Shown here: positions 36,943-48,621 of the stretch, one piece after another
Layout of the letters: every line of letters starts with the position of its first letter
Position numbering within the stretch: the first letter of the stretch is position 1
Program-made: the position numbers and the translations under genes
The notes under the pieces: model-generated
Told to the model about the DNA's origin: nothing
What the model saw: only the letters and a program-made list of their open reading frames with translations
Database searches by the model: none
Assembly (NCBI GenBank): GCA_034440615.1
Contig: JAOTOM010002336.1
Coordinates: 34,985 to 98,984, forward strand
Direction of reading: 5' to 3'
DNA: 64,000 nt
Source of the DNA: Ashinkailepas kermadecensis
Lineage: Eukaryota > Arthropoda > Thecostraca > Neolepadidae

Positions 36943-37825
36943 GGGTATCACTGTCCTGGGTGGGTATCACTGTCCCGGGTGGGTATCACTCCCGGGTGGG
37001 TATCACTCCCGGGTGGGTATCACTGTCCCGGATGGGTATCACTGTCCCGGATGGGTATCACTGTCCCGGGTGGGTATCGCTGTCCCGGGTGGGTATCGCT
37101 GTCCCGGGTGGGTATCACAGTCCTGAGTGGGTATCACTGTCCCGGGTGGGTATCACAGTTCTGGGTGGGTATCACTGTCCCGGATGGGTATCACTGTCCC
37201 GGGCGGGTATCACTGTCCTGGGTGAGTATCGCTGACCCGGATGGGTATCACTGTCCCGGGTGGGTATCGCTGTCCTGGGCGGGTATCACTGTCCCGGATG
37301 GGTATCACTGTCCCGGGTGGGTATCGCTGTCCTGGGTGGGTATCGCTGTCCTGGGCGGGTATCACTGTCCTGGGTGGGTATCGCTGTCCTGGGCGGGTAT
37401 CACTGTCCTGGGTGGGTATCACTGTCCCGGGTGGGTATCACTATTATGGGTGGGTATCACTATTATGGGTGGGTATCACTGTCCCGGGTGGGTATCACTG
37501 TCCCGGGTGGGTATCACTGTTTTGGGTGTGTATCACTGTTTTGGGTGTGTATCACTGTCCTGGGTGGGTATCACTGTCCCGGGTGGGTATCACTATTATG
37601 GGTGGGTATCACTGTCCCGGGTGGGTATCACTGTCCCGGGTGGGTGTCGCTGTCCTGGGTAGGTATCACTGTTCCGGATGGGTATCACTGTCCCGGGTGG
37701 GTATCACTGTCCTGGGCGGGTATCACTGTTCTGGGCGGGTATCACTGCCTGGGTGGGTATCACTTTCCCGGGTGGGTATCACTGTCCTGTGTGGGTATCA
37801 CTGTCCTGGGTGGGTATCACTGGCC
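36943..37825. repeat. 19-bp minisatellite, right part, about 46 copies
   Basis: Unit TGGGTATCACTGTCCCGGG with CTG/CCG and TATTATGGG variants. 37838-37890 downstream holds several CAGCTG motifs. The 196-227 residue frames are array artefacts. Confidence 0.97.
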
Positions 37826-38039
37826 GCCTGATACGGCCACGTTAATGATGACCGGCAGCTGGCAGCTGTCAGCTCAACTGGCCAGCTGCATGCGCTGCGG
37901 TGCCACACCACCTCGGTGATGTCACCTGCACAGCGGCTTCAGCTACCGGAGCCGCTGTCAAGTTTCGGTAGTAACTGTGTGGTTATGAGGTGCCGAAGGT
38001 GCATGTGCATCTGCTTGTTGGCATGTCTGTAGCTGCCAT

Positions 38040-38515
38040 TGGCGTGACTGCTGCGGGTGTAGCTACCGATGGCGTGACATGTCTGACTGCTGCGGGTATA
38101 GCCACCGATGGCGTGACGTGTCTGACTGCTGCGGGTGTAGCTACCGATGGCGTGACTGCTGCGGGTGTAACTACCGATGGCGTGACATGTCTGACTGCTG
38201 CGGGTATAGCCACCGATGGCGTGACGTGTCTGACTGCTGCGGGTGTAGCTACCGATGGCGTGACTGCTGCGGGTGTAACTACCGATGGCGTGACATGTCT
38301 GACTGCTGAGGGTATAGCTACCGATGGCGTGACTGCTGCGGGTGTAACTACCGATGGCGTGACGTGTCTGACTGCTGCGGGTGTAGCTGCCGATGGCGTG
38401 ACTGCTGCGAGTGTAGCTACCGATGGCGTGACATGTCTGACTGCTGCGGGTATAGCTACCGATGGCGTGACGTGTCTGACTGCTGAGGGTATAGCTACCG
38501 ATGGCGTGACGTTTT
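38040..38515. repeat. 30/39-bp minisatellite, open on both strands
   Basis: Two unit lengths, 30 and 39 bp, alternate. The longer one adds a GTGTCTGAC-type segment. Both are multiples of three, so frames of 192 residues (+, 37990-38568; TAAGVATDGVT repeats) and 232 residues (-, 38637-37939) remain open through the array. Coding cannot be excluded but there is no recognised domain or flanking exon. Confidence 0.9.
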
Positions 38516-39129
38516 TGTGGGAGGCTGTATGTTGGTTCTGGAGCTGTTGTTTGTGGTTGTTTTATTGAGCACTGCTGATTGTGGAGGTTTGTGAACCTGT
38601 TTGTGGACCTGCTTGTGGACCTGCTTGTGGCGAGCACAGTGTTGCTGGTAGAGGCGGGGCCAAATAGAGGCCCAGGGACTGCCTCCCCTTAGTAACCAAA
38701 AATACACTAGATCGGACAAGATTTGTTAAAAGATTTTCACCACGCAGAACCATAAATTGTCGGCGCGCGAAGCGGGCAGAGAGCATTCTCTCTTTTGTCA
38801 CCTTCAAATTCGCGACAGGTTTTAATATGCGCAAAATTCATATATTAAATCGTCACGGACCCCCTTAAAATTCTGGCTGCGTATATAGCACCTACAACAC
38901 CATCTGCAAAACTAACTGCAAAACCAACCGCAAAACCAACCTGTGGTCTCAATTCGAGCACTTTCCGCATGCTTCTTCTCTATCTGTTCGCCCTGTTCGT
39001 CAGCAACAGGTTTCGCTTTCGGCAGCAGTGGCTTTCCAATTTGCACCAGCAGTGCTGCCAGTGATCCTCCGCCGGTGAAGACGCCGACACGCAAACCGGA
39101 AGCGTGAGCTGCCAAACAGCCGGGAGCCG
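38516..39129. other. No recognisable gene
   Basis: GTGGACCTGCTT repeats three times at about 38590-38630. Otherwise nothing supported. Confidence 0.4.
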
Positions 39130-39185
39130 GCCGCTGCATAGCTACTGCAGTCGATGCGCCCCTAAACCCCAATACCTAGCTAGCT
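39130..39185 (+). mobile_element. SINE 3' end, family D
   Basis: CAGTCGATGCGCCCCTAAAC, then CCCAATACCTAGCTAGCTAA. Confidence 0.55.
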
Positions 39186-39519
39186 AACCAACCAATGACT
39201 GAGCAATGAAGCGAAAGCGAAAACTGGACATACCGGCACTTGCATACCGCCGCATCTTAGCGATGAGGGTTATCCAGACATAAATGGATGCTTGCCAATG
39301 TTGTTCGTGCTGACAAACGGGGTTTTTGAGTGCCTTCTTTCCATGCATCGCTACATCGTGCCTGATGTTAAACCTAGAAGTTGTTGGTGTTGCGCTGGTA
39401 GCGTCAAAAGTACACACGGTTTCACCTCTGTATCCAAGGCAACGTGCCGGGTTCGGTTTTTCTCTATTTACCCAGAGTCCCTACCTTAATATCCTTGTAT
39501 AGTGGCTTTACGATCTGTG

Positions 39520-39650
39520 AACTGTTTTGGGTCAAATAACGCCACCAATCTCTCGCGCCGATTGGTCGCGGGCGAAGAGTAGCGACAGGTGAGACTCGAG
39601 CCCACAGCCTTTCGGTTTGGAGACTGACACCTTAGCTTTGGGTCACTACC
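39520..39650 (-). mobile_element. tRNA-derived SINE, family A
   Basis: On the - strand CACCTGTCGCTACTCTTCGC and CGACCAATCGGCGCGAGAGA match the family body at 36770. The head is partly preserved. Confidence 0.75.
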
Positions 39651-40254
39651 TGCGCAACTTGCGTCTTGCGTATGTTTGGGCAACTTGCGTCTTTCCGTAT
39701 GTTTGTTGATACTCTTACAGCATGCCTCCTTCATGTTGATGAAGCCGCCTATATCGACTTCCGTGATACAAGATGTTCGTTTTTACCTTGTACGTACACC
39801 CAATTGGTGACACCACATCCTCCTCAGCATTTCACCACCTATTGTATGCCGTCCTCCTTTTTGTTCTCGTTCATCGTGACGGATGAGGACGTAGCTTATC
39901 TTGTGTGGCGGAGGCATGCAGTACAATACAACACCAGTACCGCGCACAGCCACACCCGAATGGGAAAGGGGGGGGAGGGGCGCCCTGGAGAGAATCAAAC
40001 GCTGCCGAGTTCCGAGTTCGGAGCTCAGAGTTCCGAAACACTTGACAGAGTCCTCGACTTCCCGGCGTTTTTGTGAGCGCCTTGGCGGGGACACCTATGC
40101 TTGAAACAGCTGTCCTGGCTCTGAGCAGGATTTATCCAAACACATATGAACCAAGGACTGGGCGACGGGGAAGGGGGATCGGGTCAGGTCTGGTCAGGTC
40201 GGCTGCGGGCATGGACGGATCCAAGGAGAGGTGGCGAAGAAGACGACCGCTTCC
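39651..40254. other. No recognisable gene
   Basis: Short duplication of CAACTTGCGTCTT (39655-39690) and of GAGTTCCGA/GAGTTCGGAG (40007-40035). Confidence 0.4.
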
Positions 40255-40400
40255 CTTTGACCCGAAAGGCTGCACACGGACTGAAAAATGCGTCTCTCCA
40301 GGACGCTCGAGTGCATCCACTATTTTTTTAGCCGAAGATACCACTTTAAGTAGAAAGGGCACACCTCCAATGACAGTCTAGTGCACCCCCTTAGCGTCTC
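40255..40400. mobile_element. Dispersed repeat family E, fragment
   Basis: CTCTCCAGGACGCTCGAGTG, CATCC and TTTTTTAGCCGAAGATACCA follow the family order. Confidence 0.5.
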
Positions 40401-40772
40401 TATAGACTGCCGGCGACCAGTGTTCCATTCCTATTCAGGACGGTAGATTCATCTGTCATTGTTTAGACTTATTTTTAAATATACTTATTTATTCGTTGCT
40501 TAATTGTTTGCATGGCTATTAAGAAACAATACTGCACTGTACGGTGCAATTTAAGGTAATTATCGGTTTGCAGACAGCCTGACCGTGTTTGTTTAATTAC
40601 TATCCAGTCGCCATTTAGAACAAACTGCGTTGTTAATTATGTTGAGATTATGCCAGTCTATGCCCCGGCAGCATTTGCGGCGGGTTATTGCGTGATACGG
40701 GCACTAAGACTTGTCGGGACTTTTTTGTTGTTGTTGCTAGTTTAGTATCTAAAGTCTTCGATGTTTATGGAG
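40401..40772. other. No recognisable feature
   Basis: A+T-rich unrecognised sequence. Confidence 0.4.
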
Positions 40773-40950
40773 GGAGGTCATGGTAGCTCGACCGGAAGGG
40801 CGTTAGAATCTTGGTCGTACAATCGTGGGCTCGAATTACCACAACCGGTGGGATTGCCCGGTCCACCCGAGACGAATCGACGTGAAAGAGTGGTGAACAT
40901 GTAGCCCAGGAGTTGCATGTGTCGTAAAATAGCCCAATTCTTCTCTTCTC
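40773..40950 (+). mobile_element. tRNA-derived SINE, family B, with target-site duplication
   Basis: Head TGGTAGCTCGACCGG and B-box-like GGGCTCGAATTACC, body ending TGTGTCGTAAAATAGCCC. The flanks ATGTTTATGGAG (40761-40772) and ATATTTATGGAG (40951-40962) match at 11 of 12 positions, supporting retrotransposition. Confidence 0.8.
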
Positions 40951-41074
40951 ATATTTATGGAGATTTTATGGTTGTTGTTGAAACTGTGGGTTTCACGGGT
41001 ATTCCGTTCTGTATGGAATATTAGAACACAAATCGTCCTATCGCTGTTAAATTCCGACATCCATTCCTCTTGTA

Positions 41075-41150
41075 ATCATATCAAGCGCCCTAAAGCCCAA
41101 ATAGCTAACTAATCACATTAAGCGCTCTAAAGCCCAAATAACTAACTAAT
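41075..41150 (+). mobile_element. Duplicated SINE tail
   Basis: CAAGCGCCCTAAAGCCCAAA followed by TAGCTAACTAATCA, then a second near-copy. Confidence 0.6.
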
Positions 41151-42099
41151 CATATTATGCAACCAAGGTGGGGCTGGCGGCGGGGTCTTCCATTTTTAGA
41201 GAGCTTATATTAACCCATCTCGCTTGTGTCATGAACAAACAAATGAGTGATCGATGTGGAGTGTCTAAGATAGATTTGCTCCGAGAATCGGCTGTCCCCA
41301 AATCCAAGCCCGTGCTTTGATTTGGGCGGGTTGCGTTGGCCTGTGGTCAGGTCGGGTGGGCGTGTCGGCTGTGTATTGTGAAGATAGGTCTGTCGACTGC
41401 GCGATGGTTCCATGTCTTTGCCTGGTGGTCAGGTCTGGACGTTTTGGCCAAGACTCGGTCATTTGTAGGTGCTGCCTTGAGTGCCTGAGCTCCTATTGTT
41501 CCGAAAGCGGCGGCTCGAGGGAGCTTTTCCTCATCGAATTCCTGTGAATAGCCGGCGAATTCCGATGGATGCGCGTATGAACTGGTTCGGTTTCGATTGG
41601 GATGTTCCGTTTCGATTAATATACGTAGCTGGTGTAGCAATTGGTATTAGTAAAGCATATGTTTATTTGTTCGGTGCCGCTATTGTGCTGGCAATGTCTT
41701 GGGAAGCCGAGTATTGATGCGATTTGAGAAGTTTGGCAGGCCACACAAGAGGTTTCCTTCACTTTGAAAGCTTCTAGTTACTTTTTAGCAAATGACCTCT
41801 GGTCCACCTACTGCACGAATAGTTGGTTCGGTCTTCAGACACACAGGCGGCACCAGCCTCCCCTCTCCCAGACAGCGCCGCGACCCATCCCAGCCGGTCC
41901 TCTTGTCCCCGCTCGGCTTATCCCCCCCCCCCTCGAACGATCCATCCTAGGCGTCCAAGCCACCCTGTACAGCTGGGTTGATATTCTTGATATGTAGCCA
42001 GTACGAACGGCGTTCGATCATAAAGTTTGCCAGGAAAGGCTTGCTAAGACAGCAAAACCCACGTGAAGAGAATGTACAATTGCTGGCGGTCAGAGTGCG
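41151..42099. other. No recognisable gene
   Basis: A 78-residue + frame (41481-41717) has no recognised domain. A segment near 41840-41940 has a similar sequence in reverse orientation near 42500-42640 (both contain GCGGCACCAGCCTCCCCTCT or its complement), an inverted duplication of roughly 110 bp. Confidence 0.5.
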
Positions 42100-42660
42100 T
42101 GGTGCTGTCGACTTCGGCCATTCACCCCACCGCGCGCGCCAAATATGGTGTTGGCACCGCTGCCCGGCGGCACTGCCGCGACAACGCCATCCCCACTCCG
42201 GCGAACATCGCGCCAAGCGTTCGCGCCACCACCAGCCTTCCCGGTGGCGCCCTTCCTTCGCCATCGGCCGGGGTCGATGCGTGTCTCCCCTGCGCTCTGC
42301 CGCTCGCCATTGTCTCGCCCTCTGCCCACCTGTCGGCCGGCGGTCGGTGTATACACCTGTCGGCGCAGTCGGCCGGCCGGGAATCAGCTGACTGGTGATA
42401 CGTTTCCATGCGGCCGTCGGCTGGGGGCGCGGGGGGGGGGGGGGGTCGGTGACCTCTGACGCTGGCTGCTCAACCGGGGGCCGCCGCGCGGGCGGCATGG
42501 GCTCCCGGTTCGTTCGAGGGTGGAGGGTGGAGGGGGGGGGGGGGATGAGCCGAGCGGGGACAAGAGGACCGGCTGGGATGGGTCGCGGCGCTGGTCTAGG
42601 AGAGGGGAGGCTGGTGCCGCCTGTGTGTCTGAGGACCAAACCAACCACTCGTGCAGGAGG
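42100..42660. promoter_or_regulatory. CpG-rich block
   Basis: High CpG density with poly-G runs at about 42429 and 42533. The right end carries the inverted partner of 41840-41940. No exon assigned. Confidence 0.3.
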
Positions 42661-42934
42661 CGTGCCATGTTATAGCATGCGGCATGTACCAACGTATACA
42701 TGCTGTCGTGTCGTGTTTGTCATCTTATCACTTGCTATATGTCGTACAGCCTAATAGTTTACTTGGAACTAAAGGCGTACGTGTAGGTGTCATTTGCACA
42801 CTGAAGGCGTATCCTTCACACGAGGTCGCAGGAGTTCTGTAGGGAACGTAAAACGAGTACATCGATATCTGGCGGCGCTGCGGACGAAACCATCACAAAA
42901 GTCGCTAGTTTTCCCCAACGAGGGGTGGATACAG
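42661..42934. other. No recognisable feature
   Basis: Unrecognised. Confidence 0.35.
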
Positions 42935-43110
42935 GGGAGATCTCCCCATGGAAAGGTGGCACTCCTCCAGCCGGGAACGGCGCCCCTTCAGGAGGGCCCG
43001 AGTGCATCCCACGTACAACGGATTTGCCGCCAAAACGCCCGCGGAAAAAGGAGCCCCTTTAGAGACCAAAAGCACGAGTTTATCTGCTTTCCTTGCTCCA
43101 CGAGTTTATC
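42935..43110. mobile_element. Dispersed repeat family E, fragment
   Basis: CCCATGGAAAGGTGGCACTC, CCGAGTGCATCCCACG and a following gene-free stretch parallel the copy near 14480-14720. Confidence 0.5.
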
Positions 43111-43114
43111 TGCC

Positions 43115-43315
43115 GAAGGCGCCCCTCCGAGGACACGTCCCACCCCTCCGAGGACACGCCCCGCCCCTCCCAGGACACGCCCCGCCACTCCCAGGACACG
43201 CCCCACCCATCCGAGGACACGCCCCACCCCCCTCCGAGGACACGCCCCACCCATCCGATGACACGCCCCGCCCCTCCGAGGACACGCCCCACCCCTCCTC
43301 CGAGGACGCCCCACC
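43115..43315. repeat. 19-20-bp minisatellite CCTCCGAGGACACGCCCC
   Basis: About ten units. Frames on both strands are artefacts. Confidence 0.95.
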
Positions 43316-43624
43316 CGTGGTAATTCCCGGATCCGCCCCCGTCCCCAGCTAAGAACTGCCCTTGCACAAGCCGGCCGGTCTGAGCCCGGCGGATTATATG
43401 CTTATATGTCTCTGGCCGATTATGTCGCGAGCGTGCCGGTCGGCTGGCTTAGTCTGTCGGAGCTCATCCCCCTGCAGCGTGGGCTCAACAGTTCCAGTCC
43501 GTCCGCCTGATTTGGTCGTGACGTGACCTGCGGCCAGGGGTAACGGACACGCCACGTCGTTCACGTTGGTCGGCGTTGATGATGTCCTGCTGACGCTGAC
43601 TTACTTGTCACGGCAAGGCACGCG
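43316..43624. other. No recognisable feature
   Basis: Unrecognised GC-rich sequence. Confidence 0.35.
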
Positions 43625-43950
43625 CACCGGGGCCCGCTCCACCACCCACAGGTCGGGGCCGGGGCCCGCTCCACCACCCACAGGTCGGGGCCGGGGCCCG
43701 CTCCACCACCCACAGGTCGGGGCCGGGGCCCGCTCCACCACCCACAGGTCGGGGCCGGGGCCCGCTCCACCACCCACAGGTCGGGGCCGGGGCCCGCTCC
43801 ACCACCCACAGGTCGGGGCCGGGGCCCGCTCCACCACCCACAGGTCGGGGCCGGGGCCCGCTCCACCACCCACAGGTCGGGGCCGGGGCCCGCTCCACCA
43901 CCACAGGTCGGGGCCGGGGCCCGCTCCACCACCACAGGTCCGGACGGAGC
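43625..43950. repeat. 32-bp GC-rich minisatellite, about ten copies
   Basis: Unit contains CACAGGTCGGGGCCGGGGCC, repeating every 32 bp (43639, 43671 and so on) with almost no variation. Confidence 0.97.
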
Positions 43951-44454
43951 CCCCCCTCCCCCGGCACCTGTTGATCCTGACCAGGCCCGCCCCGTCCGGC
44001 CACCCATGCATCAAGTGCGGAGAGGGCGCTGCCGCCATGGCTCCGTCCCTGCCTATCGCAGGTAGCACATGTTCTCTTCAGCACATCGTCCTTCCGACTA
44101 TCCTTGCGTTTCCCTTTCATATCGTGACGTGTGTGCTTTCAATTCTGCCACAATTTTATCACTACAGCTCCTTAGCAGCGATTTTTCAGTGAATACATCG
44201 GAAATGTTGTTGTAATTAGGTGGGGAAATTGTTTGGGATGATATATAATTAAAAACCACATAATTACAATCCACGTAATCATAATCCTCGGAACTGTCTT
44301 CCTCCATAGCCCCATGGGTGTCGCCACTGCGTGGCAGGGGATGCGTTCCACCAAGCTTTGATTCATTTAGCACTGATGTACCTGCAGCATGGCAAGAAAT
44401 AATCTTCACAAATTCCCTCTCGCTCTCCTTAGTTATTTATATAGGCGACGCCAA
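43951..44454. other. No recognisable gene
   Basis: Unrecognised sequence, A+T-rich after 44100. Confidence 0.4.
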
Positions 44455-44640
44455 TGTGCGGCACTTCTACAGTTTACTATGCCTTTCACAGTTTACTATG
44501 CCTTCTACAGTTTACTATGCCTTTCACAGTTTGCTATGCCTTCTACAGTTTAGTATGCCTTCTACGGTTTGCTGTGCCTTCTACAGTTTACTATGCCTTT
44601 ACAGTTTACTATGCCTTCCACAGTATCGTCGGTACAGCCT
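44455..44640. repeat. 19-bp minisatellite CTACAGTTTACTATGCCTT
   Basis: About nine units with small variations. Confidence 0.93.
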
Positions 44641-44880
44641 TCTACGGCCAGCCTTCTACAGTATTCGTCGTCATATATGGACATTAGACTGATATCTTAA
44701 GATCGTGGATTAGAATACCTCCACCTGAAATGCGCTGCTGTTGTGATGAGAGAGGGTCGCGAGAAAGCCAGGGCTGATAGCGAAGTTGTCGCAAGGCAAA
44801 CGTACTGCCATCAGAGTCGGAGCGGCAAGCCGGAGTGAGATAGCCGTCGACTTAGTGGAGGTTTACCGAGTGGGAAACAC
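44641..44880. other. No gene; weak tRNA-like SINE trace
   Basis: AAGATCGTGGATTAGAATACC (44699-44719) resembles the anticodon arm to B-box of SINE family B, but nothing else matches. Confidence 0.25.
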
Positions 44881-45270
44881 CCGATAGCACCGGAGTCCAC
44901 CCTGCTCCCCCCACCGGTGCGGCGGCATGGAACGCTCACCACACGGCCCCCCCCCCCGTCCCCTCCCCTCTGTGCCGGAGGCGGATGTGACACACTTCTG
45001 CGGTCGGGCGGTGGGGGAGAGCACCGCGCGGAGGGGGAGCGAGCGGGGCGGCGTGTATTGCTGGAGGCGTTCCCAGTACCGGGCGGGCCGAGCAGGTACT
45101 TCCCAACCCCGGCCTTTGTCTCGGACTTGTCTGCCTGCCGATGGAGGCCCACTACCCCATACCCCCCCTTACTTCCCGCAATTATCCGGGGCAAACGTTG
45201 CGGGCAGTGCAGGAACGGTCTCCTGCTGGGAGGGAGAGTCCAAGCAGTATTGAAACCCACTGACCCAGGA
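44881..45270. promoter_or_regulatory. CpG-rich block
   Basis: High CpG density with CCCCTCCCC and GGGCGGGCC motifs. No exon assigned. Confidence 0.3.
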
Positions 45271-45940
45271 GCGCTAAGGTGAGATTCTGTCGGGGTCGAA
45301 GGCAGATTCTGTGAGGAGCTTGCAAAGTTGCTGGTCACAACGGCTTTTCGTGTAGAACTGGAAGGTATAGCTTATAGGTCTAACGAATTTTACAACTAAC
45401 GAAACTAACAAGAACTAATAGGTCGCTGGTGTCCGATGGAATTAATTGGCCAGAGGAGCGATGTGCCGATTCTTCTTATCTTGTATCAATCACTAGTTGG
45501 CCGTGGAATGTTTTAGTTTGTTTCAGATTTCCACAATTGCGTGCAGTTATTAAATACACAGCCTGAAGTTAACGGTATTCACAACATTCCTTCCAGATTG
45601 TGTATGTAATGGATAGGTAGTGAATGTTCAAGAGAGATGTGGGAGCGGAGCACCAGAGTGGAATTAGAATAGATTGTGATTGTGAACAAATTGTAAACAA
45701 ACAAGTTGACTTTAAATGATGAATAACGGAATCAGCTGGCAAATCATTACATGCACATGTCTGCTAATTATAGCTGTCCTCTCCGCTCTCCCTAATTGTA
45801 TCTTTGTCTGTCAGTCTGTACTCTGTCTTTTCTCCTGCCCGAGGTCGATGCGCCTCATTTAGAGTTCAACACGCATCAAAGCACGATAACGGTGTTTGCC
45901 GGCGAGAACTGATCCCGTTCAGAGATTATAATCGCCGTCC
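45271..45940. other. No recognisable feature
   Basis: A+T-rich unrecognised sequence. Confidence 0.4.
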
Positions 45941-46425
45941 ATTTAGCCGTGTTGTGAGGGGGCACTTCGCGGAGAAGATTTCGCCCTTCCTGGAATCGGC
46001 GGCGTCATCTGTCTGTGACTCCGGGGGCCCCGCCCCCGTCGCCGTCGGCCGCCCCGCCCCATCGACCGGTGAAAGCGGGGGTCAAGGGGTCACGAAACGC
46101 GGTCGTCGCGCTAACGGGGCAGGGGGCGGAGGGCAGCGCCCCGCTGCGGCGGCCGCCCGAACTACGCCGGCTATTTGCGCCCGCGGGCTCGCGGCACGTA
46201 ACGGGGTCTCTGGCTTGATTCCTGGTCCGTGGCCGGCGGCGGTGGCCTGCCTGGTTTAGCCTCTTGTTTGTGGAGACAGAGCGGGGAGCGGGGAGAGCGG
46301 CGCCCGGAATGGAGCCGAGCCCGCAGAGGTCGGCGTGCTGACCTCTCGGTGGCCAGCGGCGTCACTGGCTGGAAGCATGCATGGGCGTCGCAGCGGACTT
46401 CTGAAGGCCGCGAAGTTTCTTAGGT
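45941..46425. promoter_or_regulatory. CpG-rich block
   Basis: Dense CpGs with GC boxes (GGGGGCGGAGG at 46124). Possible promoter. No exon assigned. Confidence 0.3.
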
Positions 46426-46489
46426 GGACTCTTCCCATGCAACGATTTGGGCGCAGTGTTCTATTATGGCTCAGAAATCGGGGGGGGGC

Positions 46490-46530
46490 GGCTGTATATA
46501 GCCTATGCAGCTGATGCGCCCGTAAACCCA
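46490..46530 (+). mobile_element. SINE 3' end, family D
   Basis: GCTGTATATAGCCTATGCAG, then CTGATGCGCCCGTAAACCC, matching 34650-34690. Confidence 0.55.
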
Positions 46531-47614
46531 GAGAACAACCGTTGATTGGGGGGGGAAGAGGGCGGCGGCCCCCAACATAGGATGTGCTTAACATTGACCC
46601 TATGGATGTTGTATGTCTAACACCATTACTGCACTGGGGCCTTGTTGTGACCTTGTTGTGGCCTCATTCCTCTCACTCTCCACGGCCGTTTGGTTCCAGA
46701 AAATGTTAGGCTGGGCGAAGTTCTGCTCCGCGTCTTGTTCAGTCGCGTCGTCCCCTGTCAGTTGCTTTCTTCCCCATCTTCCGCCTTCCTCTTCCCTCTC
46801 TCTCCTACGACTGGTCTGCTCGCACTCTGACCATTTTGTGTTTTGATTTAGCTTCCATTAATACTTCCCCCATCATTGTCAATTAAGTTTCACTTGAACG
46901 TCAGATGTAAATAAACATGTTCTATTTTGTTATCGAACACGTAGCAAGAAATATCATATTAATGTACACGGATTACATGCACTTTCATACCACTTATGGT
47001 CCTGTGTACCGCCCAACATCACTTCAAAAACACGTAGGCGTGAACTGAAGGTCATTCATGCCTGGTGTGCTTTATTGTCACGTGCTTATTTCTTGGGTGC
47101 ACTGATGTAGGCCGACTGAATATGTCAACGAACAGAAACATCTGACTTATAATGTAGATATGTGTTCTGTTGCGTGATGTTTTCCACCTAAACTGTTTCA
47201 TTTCTACACTGTCTCCATTCATCCTCTATTATGCCGTTGTTCCCCTGTACTCTCCCTTGTTCCTCTCTATCTATTTTCGCTCTAGTATATTTGCTCTTGG
47301 TGACCTACATTCCCCTCGCCTTCCAACCCCTTTCCATGCTCCCCTCCCCCTCATACCTGAGCCCGGCGCGGTTTGCTGCTCCCTTCCTTCCCAGGTGACT
47401 TGCAATGCTGTAAGCTTGTGAGCTGCGCTAAAAAGCCCCTTAAGCTTGTGAGCCTATTTTATTTTATTTTATTCTATTTTATTTATTATTATTTTGAGTA
47501 TTAGGCTATGTAAAACTATGGTGTTGAGCTAAGCAAGTTTTATCCATGGCTATGGTTATGTTCAGCTATCCTATGCTTAATTCATTTAGTGTTTCTGCCC
47601 TGTTCCCAGACATT
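46531..47614. other. No gene; (TTTTA)n near 47456-47500
   Basis: A pentamer-like TATTTTATTTTA run is present at 47456-47500. A GTGTAC-containing A+T-rich block lies at 46840-47170. Confidence 0.45.
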
Positions 47615-47767
47615 TGGGGGTGGAAGTCTAGGGGTAAGGTGTCCGTCTTCCAACCAAAAGGTCGTGTGTTCGAGTCCCACCCGTCGCTCGCAACCAATTG
47701 GCGTGAGAGATTGGCGACGCTGTTTTTACCAAACAATCCACGCGTCCTGAAGCCAATAACCACCGTC
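47615..47767 (+). mobile_element. tRNA-derived SINE, family A
   Basis: Head GGAAGTCTAGGGGTAAGGTG, B-box TGTTCGAGTCCCACCC, body CAATTGGCGTGAGAGATTGG, tail CGCGTCCTGAAGCCAATAAC. Confidence 0.85.
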
Positions 47768-48429
47768 CTAGTCCCGACTTTCCCTCGGCCGTGAGTGGCC
47801 GGCTTTGGCTTGCCGTCCACCCCTGGTTTCTCTCGGCTGTGATCCTCCCTCCCCTTAGCTTCTGTCCGTAGTGAATAGCGCAACGTCCCTCTTCCCACCG
47901 TATCCCCCCTCCCCAGTATGGGTATGGGTATATCCCGTACCTGCCCCATCCGGGACTTTTCCGTCGGCCGCGAATGGCACCGCGTCGGCGCTCCCTCCTC
48001 CGAGCTGCCGCCAGCACCTGTCGCCGCATTCCGCGTCCAGCGTCGGCCGTCGGCGCGGCTGCGACAATGGGCTTGGGCCGCGACCGGGCCGAGGCCGGCG
48101 GCGTGACGGGCCGTTTTTCCGCATAACCGTACCGACGCGCCGCCGGCGACGGCCGGCCGGCCGGCCGGCCGGCCGGCGCCGAAATAAAAATGGACCGTAC
48201 GGTGCCGCGGCCCGGGGGCGCGGCGGCCGGCCAGCGCGCCGGCCGCCGCTGCGGGCGCCGCGGCCGGGGTTCATTGGACTCGCCGGCAAGCCCAGCCCAT
48301 GGCGCTGGCCGACCCGAAGATAGCGGCGGGGAGCGGGCCGCGGCGCAGCCCGCTGTCCGACCTTGTGGCGTCGGCAGGAGGCCGCCCGAACTCGGGAAGC
48401 TAAACGGAGAACCCACTGTTCTTTTACGA
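47768..48429. other. CpG-rich block with (GGCC)n
   Basis: 47940-48400 is extremely CpG-rich. A (CCGG)n run occupies about 48146-48178. Frames up to 260 residues on the - strand show no known domain. Confidence 0.4.
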
Positions 48430-48621
48430 TGCGTTCGACTGCTAGGTCATGTAGCGTCGCCAACCTCTCACGCTTAGTCATGCGCTCAATATAGCCGAAA
48501 TAGCTGACATGACGCGAACTATTTACTATATACACAACCTCTCACACCGATTGATCGCGGGTGTGCTCTTTAATCCCTCCGGTCGTGAGATTCGAACCAA
48601 CGATTCGAATCAGTAATACGA
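48430..48621 (-). mobile_element. tRNA-derived SINE, family A, diverged
   Basis: On the - strand GGTTCGAATCTCACGACC (B-box) and CGATCAATCGGTGTGAGAGG match the family. A second stretch with CGTGAGAGGTTGGCGACGCT lies at the left end. Confidence 0.65.

Noticed and set aside
36979..37919. Frames of about 200-227 residues with YHCPGWVSLS-like repeats
   Set aside because: 19-bp array artefact; the three frames are permutations of the same repeat.
39526..39655. TTTGGGTCA on both sides of a SINE as a target duplication
   Set aside because: The left copy aligns with the family tail itself, so the match may be internal to the element.
43566..44192. 148-208 residue GC-rich frames on both strands
   Set aside because: 32-bp array artefact.
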